Assembly: GCA_017462505.1 (NCBI GenBank)
Contig: JAFTQY010000083.1
Span: 1 to 25,884, forward strand
DNA from: Clostridia bacterium
GTDB taxonomy: Bacteria > Bacillota_A > Clostridia > Christensenellales > Borkfalkiaceae
Direction of reading: 5' to 3'
Length of the DNA: 25,884 nucleotides
The position numbers were made by a program, and so were the translations under genes. The notes beneath the pieces are model-generated. The model ran no database searches. It saw nothing but the letters and a program-made list of their open reading frames with translations, and was not told the origin of the DNA. Positions 6,190-14,747 of the stretch are shown one piece after another; the stretch's first letter is position 1; every line of letters begins with the position of its first letter.

Positions 6190-7668
6190 ATGCGATTAAC
6201 AAAGCTGCTTAGCGGGGTGGAAGGACGAATGATTATCGGCGGAGAGGATTGCGAAAGGGAGATAACGAGCCTTGGTATCGACAGCCGAAAACGCATGGAC
6301 GGCGGTTTGTTTTTCTGCCTTTCAGGGGAAAACACGGACGGACACGAGCACGTCAGCGAGGCGGTGAAAAACGGCGCGGTCGCAATCGTCAGCGAGCGTC
6401 TTGTGCCCGCAAGCGTGCCGCAGCTCGTTGTGGATAACGTGCGCAAAAGCATGGGCAAAATTGCGGCTACCTTTTACGGCAACGCCGCGCAAAATATGAA
6501 AATTATCGCTGTGACGGGTACGAACGGAAAAACCACCACGGCGTATATGCTTGCGGAAATTTTAAAAACAGCGGGCAAAAAAGTGGGGGTGATCGGCACG
6601 CTTGGGGTCGTATACGGACGGAAAAGCTTGCCGCCGTCGCTCACCACGCCCGATCCGATCGAGCTACATAAAATCTTTGCGGATATGCTCCTTTGCGGCA
6701 CGGAATACGTCGTCATGGAAGCGTCTGCGCACGCGCTACATTATTATAAAACGGAAGGTATAGCCTTTGCCGCCGCGATTTTTACCAACTTCACGCAGGA
6801 CCATTTGGATTTTTTTAAGGATATGGACGCTTATAAAGCCGCAAAGCTCCGCCTTTTTGAGGAAAGCCCCCTACCCGTGGCTGTGTTGAACGGCGACGAC
6901 GGCGTGGGCAGAGAGATCGGCTCTGTATGCGAAGAGAGGGGGATAAAGACGGTTTTTTACGGTTTAAATACCCCAGTGGACGCATTTGCGATTATTACCG
7001 ACGAAACGCTGCGCGGAACGGAATGTATGCTGAATATCAACGACGAGCTTTGTCGGGTTTCTCTGTCAATGACGGGGCGGCACAACGTCTATAACGCGCT
7101 CGCCGCGGCGGTTTGCGCGATGGAGCTTGGTGTGGAAACACAGGCGATTGCGGACGGGCTGGGCTCGCTTAACGGCGTGGAGGGCAGACTGCAACGGGTC
7201 GGCGTTTTCAACGGCGGGGAAATTTACGTGGATTTTGCGCACACGCCCGACGGCTTGGCAAATTCCCTCGACGCGTTAAAAATTCATTGTCGGGGTAGAC
7301 TGATTTGCCTGTTCGGTTGCGGCGGTAACCGCGATAAAACCAAACGTCCGATCATGGGGGAAACGGCGGCGAAAAAGTCCGATTTTTCCGTGCTCACGTC
7401 CGACAACCCGCGATATGAAGATCCCTTAGATATCATTACGGATATCGAAAAGGGATATCGGCGGTTTTCGCCGCGGTACGTCATCGTACCCGATCGGAAA
7501 CGTGCGCTCGATTACGCGCTCGATATTTTAAAAAGAGGGGACGTGTTGCTGGTGGCGGGCAAGGGCGGCGAGCATTATCAGGAAATCATGGGTATAAAAT
7601 ACCCCTTTAACGACCACGATAGTATTATAAAATTGTTGGAACAAAAAGGAAAAACGCCCCTTTGTTAA
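6190..7668 (+). CDS. murE: UDP-N-acetylmuramoyl-L-alanyl-D-glutamate--2,6-diaminopimelate ligase
   Basis: Cytoplasmic Mur ligase adding the third stem-peptide residue with ATP. The N-terminal UDP-binding domain has the GIDSRKRMDGGLFF motif; the ATP-binding loop GTNGKTTT is at 110-117; the DHLDFF and GRHNVYNALAA motifs follow; and DNPR is at 405-408 in the C-terminal domain. DNPR recognises meso-diaminopimelate, so the organism likely has mDAP-type peptidoglycan. The length of 492 residues is normal. AAGGGGG precedes the ATG by about 7 bases. It follows ftsI by 42 bases and precedes mraY by 20. murF, often next to murE, is absent here. Confidence 0.96.
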   Translation: MRLTKLLSGVEGRMIIGGEDCEREITSLGIDSRKRMDGGLFFCLSGENTDGHEHVSEAVKNGAVAIVSERLVPASVPQLVVDNVRKSMGKIAATFYGNAAQNMKIIAVTGTNGKTTTAYMLAEILKTAGKKVGVIGTLGVVYGRKSLPPSLTTPDPIELHKIFADMLLCGTEYVVMEASAHALHYYKTEGIAFAAAIFTNFTQDHLDFFKDMDAYKAAKLRLFEESPLPVAVLNGDDGVGREIGSVCEERGIKTVFYGLNTPVDAFAIITDETLRGTECMLNINDELCRVSLSMTGRHNVYNALAAAVCAMELGVETQAIADGLGSLNGVEGRLQRVGVFNGGEIYVDFAHTPDGLANSLDALKIHCRGRLICLFGCGGNRDKTKRPIMGETAAKKSDFSVLTSDNPRYEDPLDIITDIEKGYRRFSPRYVIVPDRKRALDYALDILKRGDVLLVAGKGGEHYQEIMGIKYPFNDHDSIIKLLEQKGKTPLC

Positions 7669-7688
7669 GGGACGTATAGGGGGAACGC

Positions 7689-8642
7689 ATGAAAACGTAT
7701 TTGTTGGCGGCGCTTGTCGCGTTTGGGTTATCCTTCGTGTTTTTGCTCGTTTTGATACCCGTTTTACGGCGAATAAAGGTCGGGCAAAACATCTTATCGT
7801 ACGTCAAAGAGCACAAGTCGAAAGGCGGTACGCCCACTATGGGCGGTATCGCTTTTGTTTTGGCGGCGTTCGCGGCGGCAGTTTGTTTTATTCGCGGTGC
7901 AAATCGGGATACGTTGCTTGCGCTCGTCGTCGGTCTTTCGTATATGCTCGTGGGGCTTTTGGACGATTTTCTAAAACGGGCGCATAAGGAAAACCTTGGC
8001 TTGCGCGCTTGGCAAAAGCTCGTGTTTCAGGTTGCGATCGCCCTTTTTTGCGGGGTATACTGTCTGCGCGCGGGCTTAACCGAGCTGTATTTGCCGTTCA
8101 CAAAAAAGAGCCTTTCTATCGGTTGGTGGATATTGCCCCTTGCCGTGGTGACGTTCGTTGCGACGGTCAACGCCGTCAATTTGACGGACGGCTTGGACGG
8201 GCTCGCCGCCAGCACGAGCGTGCCTTTTTTTACGGCGCTTGCCGTCGTTATCCACCTGCAAAACGGATTTGCGGCGACGTCTACGCTCTGCTTTTGTTTG
8301 GTTGGCGCGCTTGTGGCGTATTTGTGTTTTAACCTGCCGCCCGCGTCGATCTTCATGGGGGATACGGGGTCGCTGTCCTTAGGCGGATTTGTGGCGGCGA
8401 TCGCGGTATTTAGCGGCAACGCGCTGTATATTTTGGTTTTGGGGGCTTGTTTCGTTTTTTCGGTCATATCCGTAGTGTTGCAGGTAATATATTATAAAGC
8501 GACGGGGGGTAAGCGCATATTTTTAATGTCGCCCGCGCATCATCATTTTCAGCAAAAGGGGTATTCGGAAACGCGGATCTCGTACGCGTATTTTACCGTG
8601 ACTCTTTTGTTGGGAGTGCTGTGCGTGATCACCGCCCTGTAA
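7689..8642 (+). CDS. mraY: Phospho-N-acetylmuramoyl-pentapeptide-transferase
   Basis: Integral membrane enzyme that transfers phospho-MurNAc-pentapeptide to undecaprenyl phosphate, giving lipid I. A 317-residue protein with about ten hydrophobic segments. Family motifs: GGTPTMGG (46-53), the Mg-binding Asp pair in LLDDFLKR (92-93), NAVNLTDGLDGLAA (161-174), PASIFMGDTGSLSLGG, and the MSPAHHHFQQKG loop with the three His. AGGGGG lies upstream of the ATG. It is followed 10 bases later by murD. Confidence 0.97.
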   Translation: MKTYLLAALVAFGLSFVFLLVLIPVLRRIKVGQNILSYVKEHKSKGGTPTMGGIAFVLAAFAAAVCFIRGANRDTLLALVVGLSYMLVGLLDDFLKRAHKENLGLRAWQKLVFQVAIALFCGVYCLRAGLTELYLPFTKKSLSIGWWILPLAVVTFVATVNAVNLTDGLDGLAASTSVPFFTALAVVIHLQNGFAATSTLCFCLVGALVAYLCFNLPPASIFMGDTGSLSLGGFVAAIAVFSGNALYILVLGACFVFSVISVVLQVIYYKATGGKRIFLMSPAHHHFQQKGYSETRISYAYFTVTLLLGVLCVITAL

Positions 8643-8652
8643 AGGAGAGCGT

Positions 8653-10083
8653 ATGTTTCCGAAAAAACAAGTGTTTTTTGTGTTGGGGTTATCCAAATCG
8701 GGAAAAGCCGCCGCGGAATTTTTACTTTCGCGCGGTGCAACCGTGTACATTCACGACGACAACGCGTCGGCGCGTATTGAACAGATCGCGCTTGCGCTGT
8801 CGGAAAAGGGCGCAAGGCGTTTAAGCGCGGAGGAGTTGCCGCGCATGCCCGATTTGTGCGACGGACTGGTGCTCAGCCCGGGGATACCGATCGATCATCC
8901 TATGGCGGTAGCGTTCAAGCGCAACGGCAGGGCGGTTATCGGCGAAACGGAGCTGGCGGCGCGGTATATGCGTTGCGGCGTGTTTGCGGTGACGGGCACA
9001 AACGGCAAAACCACGACCGTTTCCATGCTGACGGAGGTCTTGAAAAAGGGCGGGTATACCGCGGAGGCGTGCGGCAATATCGGTACGCCGATGATCGAGT
9101 TTTGCAATATGCAAGAGGACGGAGTTGCCGTCGCTGAAATATCCAGCTTTCAGTTGGAAACTCTGCAATCCCTCTGCCCGCATATCGCGATCGTGCTCAA
9201 TGTCACGGAAGATCATCTAAACCGACATTATAATATGGAAAATTATATTTTTTTGAAAGCCAAGCTTTTGAAAAATATGTCGGAAACGGAATTTGCCATT
9301 TTGAATTACGATGATTTGACCGTGCGCGGCTTTGCCGAAAAGACCAAGGCAAAGGTTTTGTATTTTTCCGTAAAAGACCGCGTGCGCGGCGCGTATTACG
9401 AGAGCGGAAATCTGTATTGCGGAAAGGAAAAGATCATGTCCGCCGATCAGCTTGCCATGGGCGGTTTACATAATATCCAAAACGCCCTTGCGGTGATTAT
9501 CGCGGCAAAGCTCGCGGGGGTAAAAACGGAACATATCGTCGCCGCGCTGAGCGATTTTAAGGGGATACGTCACCGCGTGGAAAGGGTTGCGGAGCATAAC
9601 GGCGTAGAGTACGTGGACGATTCCAAGGGTACGAACGTGGACGCGACTTTAAAAGCGGTGGCGGCGATGAAAAAAGACACCGTGCTATTGCTCGGCGGCA
9701 AAAATAAGGGGTACGATTATAACAAGCTGTTTGCGGATTTGAAAGGCTCGAAGGTCGTGCACGCGGTCTTGTACGGCGAAAACCGTTTTGCGCTGTTAAA
9801 GGCGGCAAGGGAACAGGATTTCGACGCGTTTACCCTCTGCGGGGGCGGGTTTTCGTTTGCGGTGCGGGTCGCCGCGTTAAAGGCAGAGCGCGGGCAAACG
9901 GTGCTGTTAAGCCCCGCCAGCGCAAGCTTTGACGAGTTTGGCAGTTATGAAGAAAGGGGTGAAAAATTTGCGGAGATCGTCCACGCGCTTGAAGAAGAAA
10001 GAACTAAGTACGCTCTCCCCGTTTGCGACGGAACGGACGGAAAACAGGGCGAAAACGGCGCGGAAACAAGCGAAAATACATAG
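8653..10083 (+). CDS. murD: UDP-N-acetylmuramoylalanine--D-glutamate ligase
   Basis: Adds D-glutamate, the product of MurI, to UDP-MurNAc-L-Ala with ATP in the cytoplasm. The N-terminal part has the nucleotide-fold VLGLSKSGKAAAEFL; the P loop GTNGKTT is at 115-121; ISSFQLE, NVTEDHLNRH, GIRHRVE and DDSKGTNVDAT follow; and LLSPASASFDEFGSYEERG closes the C-terminal domain. AAGGAG is upstream of the ATG. The family usually ends shortly after that last motif (about 450 residues). Here there are about 25 further residues, Gly/Asn/Glu-rich and not conserved-looking, which overlap a basic N-terminal frame of ftsW. Confidence 0.96.
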   Translation: MFPKKQVFFVLGLSKSGKAAAEFLLSRGATVYIHDDNASARIEQIALALSEKGARRLSAEELPRMPDLCDGLVLSPGIPIDHPMAVAFKRNGRAVIGETELAARYMRCGVFAVTGTNGKTTTVSMLTEVLKKGGYTAEACGNIGTPMIEFCNMQEDGVAVAEISSFQLETLQSLCPHIAIVLNVTEDHLNRHYNMENYIFLKAKLLKNMSETEFAILNYDDLTVRGFAEKTKAKVLYFSVKDRVRGAYYESGNLYCGKEKIMSADQLAMGGLHNIQNALAVIIAAKLAGVKTEHIVAALSDFKGIRHRVERVAEHNGVEYVDDSKGTNVDATLKAVAAMKKDTVLLLGGKNKGYDYNKLFADLKGSKVVHAVLYGENRFALLKAAREQDFDAFTLCGGGFSFAVRVAALKAERGQTVLLSPASASFDEFGSYEERGEKFAEIVHALEEERTKYALPVCDGTDGKQGENGAETSENT

Positions 10084-11239
10084 GTTTGATAACCCCAAAG
10101 GGGACGTGAGTATTTTGATTTTAACGGCGGTTTTGGCGGCGTTTGGGGTGCTTGCTATCTATTCGGCGAGCCGATACGTTGCCAAAACCCAGTACGGCGA
10201 CGGGTTGTATTTTGTAAAAAAGCAATTGTTAGGTTTTGTGCTCGGCGTGGCGGCGATGCTCGTTTGCGGGCGGCTGAATTACCGTCGCTTAAAGGGCAAA
10301 AAAGTGCGTTGGGTGCTGTATATTATCCCCGTTATTTTGCTTGGCATGGTGTTTGTGCCGGGGCTTGGCGTGACCAACTACGGCGCGACGAGATGGATAG
10401 GGATTGGCGGCGTGACCTTGCAGCCGTCGGAGCTTGCCAAATACGGGTTTGTGATATTTGCGGCGGCGTATATGTCGGACGATATCGGGCGTATGCGTAC
10501 CTTGAAAGGCGCGTTGCCCGTCCTTTTAACGGGCGGCGTCGTTTGCGGGCTGATCATCATTGAACCGAATATGTCCGTCACCGTTTGCGTGGCGTTGTTG
10601 ATGCTTTCCATGCTGTATTTGGGGGGAATGAAACTCCGCTATTTCGTCATGCTTTGTATTCCCGCGCTCCTTGCCGTGCCCGCGATGATCATTGCCGAGC
10701 CTTACCGTCTTTCAAGGTTGAGCGCTTTTCTCGATCCTTGGGAAAACCCGCGCGGGGAGGGGTATCAGCTGATACAGTCTTTATACGCGCTGGGCAACGG
10801 CGGTTGGTTTGGAACGGGCTTGTTTAAATCTCGCCAAAAATACCGTTTTTTGCCCTTTGCCGAAAGCGATTTTATTCTTTCGATCATCGGCGAGGAATTC
10901 GGCTTTTTCGGCATAACCTTGCTGTTTATCGTCAGCGGGCTTTTGATTTGGCGGGGAATACGGGTTGCGCGCAAAGCCCCCGATTTTTTCTCGTTTTTGC
11001 TTGCGGCGGGGATCACGCTCGTCTATGGCATACAGACGGTCATCAATGCGTTGGTCGTCAGCGGCAGTATCCCGCCGACGGGATTGCCTTTGCCTCTGAT
11101 CAGTTCAGGGAATACCTCGCTCATTATCACCATGTCGTCCATGGGTGTCTTATATGCGATTTCCGCGCAGGGAGCAAAGGACGAAAAGAGGGGTAAGGGT
11201 GAAAAACGCACAAATAATAGGAGATTTTTCATAAGATAA
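9947..11239 (+). CDS. ftsW: Septal peptidoglycan polymerase FtsW/SpoVE (SEDS family), start uncertain
   Basis: SEDS-family glycosyltransferase that polymerises lipid II with its partner FtsI. From about 10106 it has ten or so membrane segments and SEDS motifs: IYSASRY in the first helix, KKQLLGF, GATRWIGIGGVTLQPSELAKYGFV, the EPNMSV loop, RLSAFLDPWENPRGEGYQLIQSLYALGNGGWFGTG in parts, FAESDFILSIIGEEFGF, and GLPLPLISSGNTSL near the C terminus. The start is unresolved. ATG 9947 would overlap murD by 137 bases and give a basic cytoplasmic N terminus of about 53 residues. GTG 10106 follows AAGGGG by only 2 bases and would start directly in the first helix. None has a well-spaced ribosome binding site. 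FtsW and SpoVE cannot be told apart by sequence alone; position supports the division role. murG, often next, is absent. Confidence 0.93.
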   Translation: MKKGVKNLRRSSTRLKKKELSTLSPFATERTENRAKTARKQAKIHRFDNPKGDVSILILTAVLAAFGVLAIYSASRYVAKTQYGDGLYFVKKQLLGFVLGVAAMLVCGRLNYRRLKGKKVRWVLYIIPVILLGMVFVPGLGVTNYGATRWIGIGGVTLQPSELAKYGFVIFAAAYMSDDIGRMRTLKGALPVLLTGGVVCGLIIIEPNMSVTVCVALLMLSMLYLGGMKLRYFVMLCIPALLAVPAMIIAEPYRLSRLSAFLDPWENPRGEGYQLIQSLYALGNGGWFGTGLFKSRQKYRFLPFAESDFILSIIGEEFGFFGITLLFIVSGLLIWRGIRVARKAPDFFSFLLAAGITLVYGIQTVINALVVSGSIPPTGLPLPLISSGNTSLIITMSSMGVLYAISAQGAKDEKRGKGEKRTNNRRFFIR

Positions 11240-11264
11240 AGCAAAGGCAAAGGAGCTTTATCGT

Positions 11265-12521
11265 ATGGATAAATACATAATCAACGGCGGAGAAAAACTC
11301 TGCGGCAGTATAGAAATACAATCGGCAAAAAATACGGTATTGCCGCTTTTGGCGGCGTCCATTTTAACGGATGAACCCGTGAAGATACGCGGTGTTCCGA
11401 CGATAAACGACGTGGAAAGTATGTTACATATATTAAGCGAGGTCGGTTGTAAGATCGGGCGCAAAAAAGATTGCGCACTGATCGACAGCTCCAACGCGGT
11501 ATCGCACGAAATTCCCACGCGGCTCACCAAAGAGCTGCGTTCTTCCGTTTTTATGCTGGGACCTCTTTTGTCACGTTTTCACCGTGCGAAGATTTCCTAT
11601 CCCGGGGGGTGCGATATCGGCTTGCGCCCCATCGATCTGCATTTGTCGGGTTTGAAACGGCTGGGCGTGGAGATCGTGGAAAAGGACGGCTATATCCATT
11701 GTGAGGCGAAAAAGCTGGTCGGCGCGGAGATTTTGCTCGATTTCCCCAGCGTTGGAGCGACGGAAAATATTATGCTCGCCGCCGTAAAAGCGGAGGGGAT
11801 CACGGTGATCCGCAACGCCGCCAAAGAACCTGAGATCGTCGATCTGCAACGGTTTTTGAACGCGATGGGCGCAAAGGTGTGCGGCGCGGGTGGCGGAACG
11901 GTGGCGATCGAGGGGGTAAAACGCTTGCACGGGGTGGATTTTGTACCGATCGGCGACCGTATCGAGGCGGGCACGTACCTGATCGCGGCGGCAACCTGCG
12001 GGGGTGAAATCGAAACACGGGGCGTTCCGCCCGAAAATATTGCGGCACTTTTACATAAATTGCGTGAAAACGGTTGCAAAATCTATACGAAAAATGATAA
12101 AATAGTATTGACGAGCGACGGAAAGCTCCGTGCGGTGGATATTGTCGAAACAATGCCCTTCCCTGGTTTTCCCACCGATCTGCAAGCGCAATATACCGCG
12201 CTTTGCACGACGGCGAAAGGCTCGACCCTCGTCGTGGAAAATCTGTTTGAAACGCGATACCGCTATGCGGCGGAGCTCAAACGCATGGGCGCGGATATTA
12301 CCGTGCGCGGCAGAACGGCTTGCGTACGGGGCGTGGAAAGGTTGCACGGCGCGTGTGTGACGGCGGGCGATTTGCGGGGCGGCGCGGCGTTGGTTTTGGC
12401 GGCGCTCAAAGCGGAAGGACAGAGCACGGTGGTAGAGCTTTCGTATATCGACAGGGGCTACGCCGATTTTGAGGGAAAGCTCAGAAAATTAGGCGCAAAG
12501 ATCCGCCGCGTGCGGGTATAG
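11265..12521 (+). CDS. murA: UDP-N-acetylglucosamine 1-carboxyvinyltransferase
   Basis: First committed step of peptidoglycan synthesis: transfers enolpyruvate from PEP to UDP-GlcNAc. A 418-residue EPSP-synthase-like fold. The substrate-binding Lys-Asn pair is in SAKNTVLP (about 21-22); the active-site loop PGGCDIGLRPIDLHL carries Cys about 116, the residue that fosfomycin alkylates in this family; EAGTYLIAA and the FPTDLQAQ motif are also present. The Cys is present rather than Asp, so fosfomycin sensitivity at the target would be expected. AAGGAG precedes the ATG by about 10 bases. The gene sits between ftsW and ftsQ, where Bacillus has murG and murB; Bacillota often have two murA copies, so a second may exist elsewhere. 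Confidence 0.96.
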   Translation: MDKYIINGGEKLCGSIEIQSAKNTVLPLLAASILTDEPVKIRGVPTINDVESMLHILSEVGCKIGRKKDCALIDSSNAVSHEIPTRLTKELRSSVFMLGPLLSRFHRAKISYPGGCDIGLRPIDLHLSGLKRLGVEIVEKDGYIHCEAKKLVGAEILLDFPSVGATENIMLAAVKAEGITVIRNAAKEPEIVDLQRFLNAMGAKVCGAGGGTVAIEGVKRLHGVDFVPIGDRIEAGTYLIAAATCGGEIETRGVPPENIAALLHKLRENGCKIYTKNDKIVLTSDGKLRAVDIVETMPFPGFPTDLQAQYTALCTTAKGSTLVVENLFETRYRYAAELKRMGADITVRGRTACVRGVERLHGACVTAGDLRGGAALVLAALKAEGQSTVVELSYIDRGYADFEGKLRKLGAKIRRVRV

Positions 12522-12602
12522 CGCGCGGCAAAAAGGGATAAACAACGGAAAAGACCGATAAAAAATCGGAAAGATAAGCAAACTGCAAAAGAGGAAGAAA
12601 GT

Positions 12603-13403
12603 ATGCGTAGGAAATTGTTGATCATCATATTGACGGTGGCGTTGTTCGTAGGGGCGACGGTGCTCGGCGTTAGCGCGACGTTCCGCGTAGACGCCGTTAC
12701 GCTGAATTCTTCCGAAATTTCTCAGTCCGCCAAAGCCGAGGCGGAAGAGCTGTTAAAGCGTTTGGAAGACGTGTACGTGGACGAGAGCATTTTTGACGTA
12801 AAGCAATCGGACGCAGATAGCGTGTTGGCGGAATTTCCCTATTTCCGCATTACCTCTTTTCAGCGTTCTTATCCCAACCGCGTGATCATCGGGATCGCCG
12901 AGGGGGAAGAGGTGTTCGCTGTAGAGGGAGCAAACGAGCAGGGCGAATATTATATTTTAAATGGCGAAGGCACGGTGCTTGGTGTGCGCGCGGATTCCAA
13001 CAACCGTTTGGACGGCGCGCGAAACGTTTTGCTCAAAGGCTACACGTGCGTCGGCGGTAAAGGGGAAAAGCTCGCGGGGGATATCGCGCTTACGCCCACG
13101 CTTGACGTTTGCAGAGTGATCTCGCAACGCTTGAATGGAATTCGCGGCAACGTTCGCCACGTGGAAGTGGTAGCAAGAACGGATACGGAATACGGCGTGG
13201 TGCTCCTGCTACAAATGCAAGAGGGGGTAAAGCTGTACGTGTATGCGGCGGAAAAATCAACCGAAGAAAAAGCCGCAAAAGCGGTGGAGGCATATCTTGC
13301 GTTGTCTGTCAGCGACCGTATGAGCGGCAATTTGATGGTATATGAAAATATCGACGGCGAAGTGACGACGGCGTACCGTCCCGACGGCGGTTTACCCGTT
13401 TAA
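12603..13403 (+). CDS. ftsQ: Cell-division protein FtsQ/DivIB with POTRA domain
   Basis: A bitopic membrane protein of 266 residues: short basic N terminus (MRRK), one transmembrane helix (about 5-25), then an extracytoplasmic part. That part starts with a POTRA-like region (FRVDAVTLNSS... to SYPNRVIIGIAEGEEVFAVEG), followed by a beta domain containing YILNGEGTVLG. FtsQ/DivIB scaffolds FtsL-DivIC and the FtsW-FtsI synthase. Family sequence identity is low, but topology, the SYPNRVIIGIAE-type motif and position before ftsA-ftsZ support the call. GAGGAAG precedes the ATG. It is the last gene of the operon; a strong terminator follows 29 bases after the stop. Confidence 0.85.
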   Translation: MRRKLLIIILTVALFVGATVLGVSATFRVDAVTLNSSEISQSAKAEAEELLKRLEDVYVDESIFDVKQSDADSVLAEFPYFRITSFQRSYPNRVIIGIAEGEEVFAVEGANEQGEYYILNGEGTVLGVRADSNNRLDGARNVLLKGYTCVGGKGEKLAGDIALTPTLDVCRVISQRLNGIRGNVRHVEVVARTDTEYGVVLLLQMQEGVKLYVYAAEKSTEEKAAKAVEAYLALSVSDRMSGNLMVYENIDGEVTTAYRPDGGLPV

Positions 13404-13431
13404 AAGGACGATCTCAACGAAATACGGAAAA

Positions 13432-13457
13432 AACACGCAAAAAATGCGTGTTTTTTT
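13432..13457 (+). terminator. Intrinsic terminator of the dcw operon
   Basis: AACACGCA, loop AAAAA, TGCGTGTT form an 8-bp stem followed by a run of seven T. It separates the mraZ-ftsQ operon from the ftsA-ftsZ unit. A-rich sequence precedes the stem, so it could also act on the other strand. Confidence 0.85.
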
Positions 13458-13479
13458 GTCGCTTTTTTTCGCCAGTCCA

Positions 13480-13508
13480 TTGACATTTTACAATAAATAG
13501 TATATAAT
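13480..13508 (+). promoter_or_regulatory. Promoter of ftsA-ftsZ
   Basis: TTGACA (13480-13485), a 17-bp spacer and TATAAT (13503-13508): both boxes are perfect consensus. The start site would be near 13515. This gives ftsA and ftsZ strong transcription uncoupled from the cell-wall genes. Confidence 0.85.
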
Positions 13509-13518
13509 GTATTATAAC

Positions 13519-13541
13519 AGCACAATATTTTGTGCTTTTTT
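13519..13541 (+). promoter_or_regulatory. Hairpin plus U-tract at the start of the ftsA leader
   Basis: AGCACAA, loop TATT, TTGTGCT form a 7-bp stem followed directly by T residues to 13541. It starts about five bases after the predicted transcription start and ends just before the AAGGAG of ftsA. It has terminator shape, though the stem is short and AU-rich. It may be an attenuator, a 5' stabilising hairpin, or a weak backup terminator for transcripts passing 13457. Confidence 0.5.
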
Positions 13542-13559
13542 GACAAGGAGTGGCGAACA

Positions 13560-14747
13560 ATGCGAAACGAAAGCGTTGCGATATTGGATATCAGATCGAA
13601 CGAAGTGTTCTTTTCGCTCGGCGCGAAAGGGGTAAACGGTACTTTCGTGATCTCGAACAGCCACACGGAAAAATACGAGGGCTTTTCCGTCGGCGGATTT
13701 TTAGACGAAAAATCGCTGAGGAAAGCGGTGGGGAATTCGGTAAACGCCGTTCGGAAAAATTACGGCGGAACGATCAAAGCCGTATACGTCGGCGTGCCCT
13801 CTGCGTTCGTTACCCTTTTGACAAAAGGACATACCGTTTCCTTTTCGTCCAAACGCCGCGTTTCGCCTGCGGATATCGATTATCTGTACGAAAGCGGTTG
13901 GAACGAGTTGGCGGTTGGCGGGCGTTGTATTCGCCGTTCGAGCATGTATTTTTCCCTTGGCGATAACCGTAAATATTTTTCGTCGGACGAGCTTTGCGGC
14001 GTAGCGACGACCTCGCTCAAAGGCGGGCTTTGTTATTATTGCGTGTCCGAAACCTTTTATCAAACGGTCACCTCGATTTTAAACGAGCTCGGCATAGAGG
14101 AAACGAAATTTATCCCCTCGACATTGGCGCAGGCGGTATATTTAATGTCCGATAAAAAGCGAGAGGGGTATGCGTTTTTGCTCGACGTGGGCTTTATGAC
14201 CAGCTCGATCAGCGTGGTATACGGAAACGGTATCGTGCACGAGGAAACGTTTGATTTCGGCGTGGGCACGGTGCTTGTAGAACTCATGGAAGAGCTGGGC
14301 GTAGACCTTGCAACGGCGGAAGAGATTTTGTCCGCGTCGAATATTTCGGGCGGGGCTGTGCCCAGCGATTTGATTTGGACGAGCGAACTTGGCGATCTGC
14401 AATTCCCCGTGCGGTTGCTCAACGACGTGATTAAAAGCAGCTTGGACAACCTTTGCGAACAGATCGATCGGTTTTTCGAGGTGCGCTATAAAGATAAAAA
14501 GACGTCGGGTCTTTCGATCAATCCGATCAGCCTGACAGGGGAAGGCATCAGCGCAATGAAAGGGAGTAAGGAGCATATTTCCAAGCGAATTAGCCGCTTG
14601 ACCGAGGTGGTCGTGCCCGATCTTCCCTATTTTGATAAACCTGCGTTTTCTTCGCGTATCGCGCTCTTGAACATGGCGATTGCGGACGGGGAAAAACGCG
14701 GCTGGTGGAAACGAATTTTTAACGGCTTTGGAGGAAAAAAGAAATGA
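13560..14747 (+). CDS. ftsA: FtsA-like cell-division protein (actin-like ATPase), divergent
   Basis: Membrane anchor of FtsZ. Residues near the N terminus (VAILDIRSNEVFFSLG) fit the phosphate-1 strand pair of actin-like ATPases, and LLDVGFMTSSISVVYGNGI fits phosphate-2. SLTGEGISAMKG resembles the nucleotide-binding loop, with Gly-Glu-Gly in place of the more usual Gly-Gly-x. The C terminus RGWWKRIFNGFGGKKK is an amphipathic basic helix of the kind FtsA uses to bind the membrane. ATG 13560 is chosen because AAGGAG (13545-13550) is 9 bases upstream. The 395-residue length is close to the family. The sequence is divergent, and the call is secured by the C-terminal helix and by the overlap with ftsZ (ATG within the TGA region). 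Confidence 0.85.
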   Translation: MRNESVAILDIRSNEVFFSLGAKGVNGTFVISNSHTEKYEGFSVGGFLDEKSLRKAVGNSVNAVRKNYGGTIKAVYVGVPSAFVTLLTKGHTVSFSSKRRVSPADIDYLYESGWNELAVGGRCIRRSSMYFSLGDNRKYFSSDELCGVATTSLKGGLCYYCVSETFYQTVTSILNELGIEETKFIPSTLAQAVYLMSDKKREGYAFLLDVGFMTSSISVVYGNGIVHEETFDFGVGTVLVELMEELGVDLATAEEILSASNISGGAVPSDLIWTSELGDLQFPVRLLNDVIKSSLDNLCEQIDRFFEVRYKDKKTSGLSINPISLTGEGISAMKGSKEHISKRISRLTEVVVPDLPYFDKPAFSSRIALLNMAIADGEKRGWWKRIFNGFGGKKK

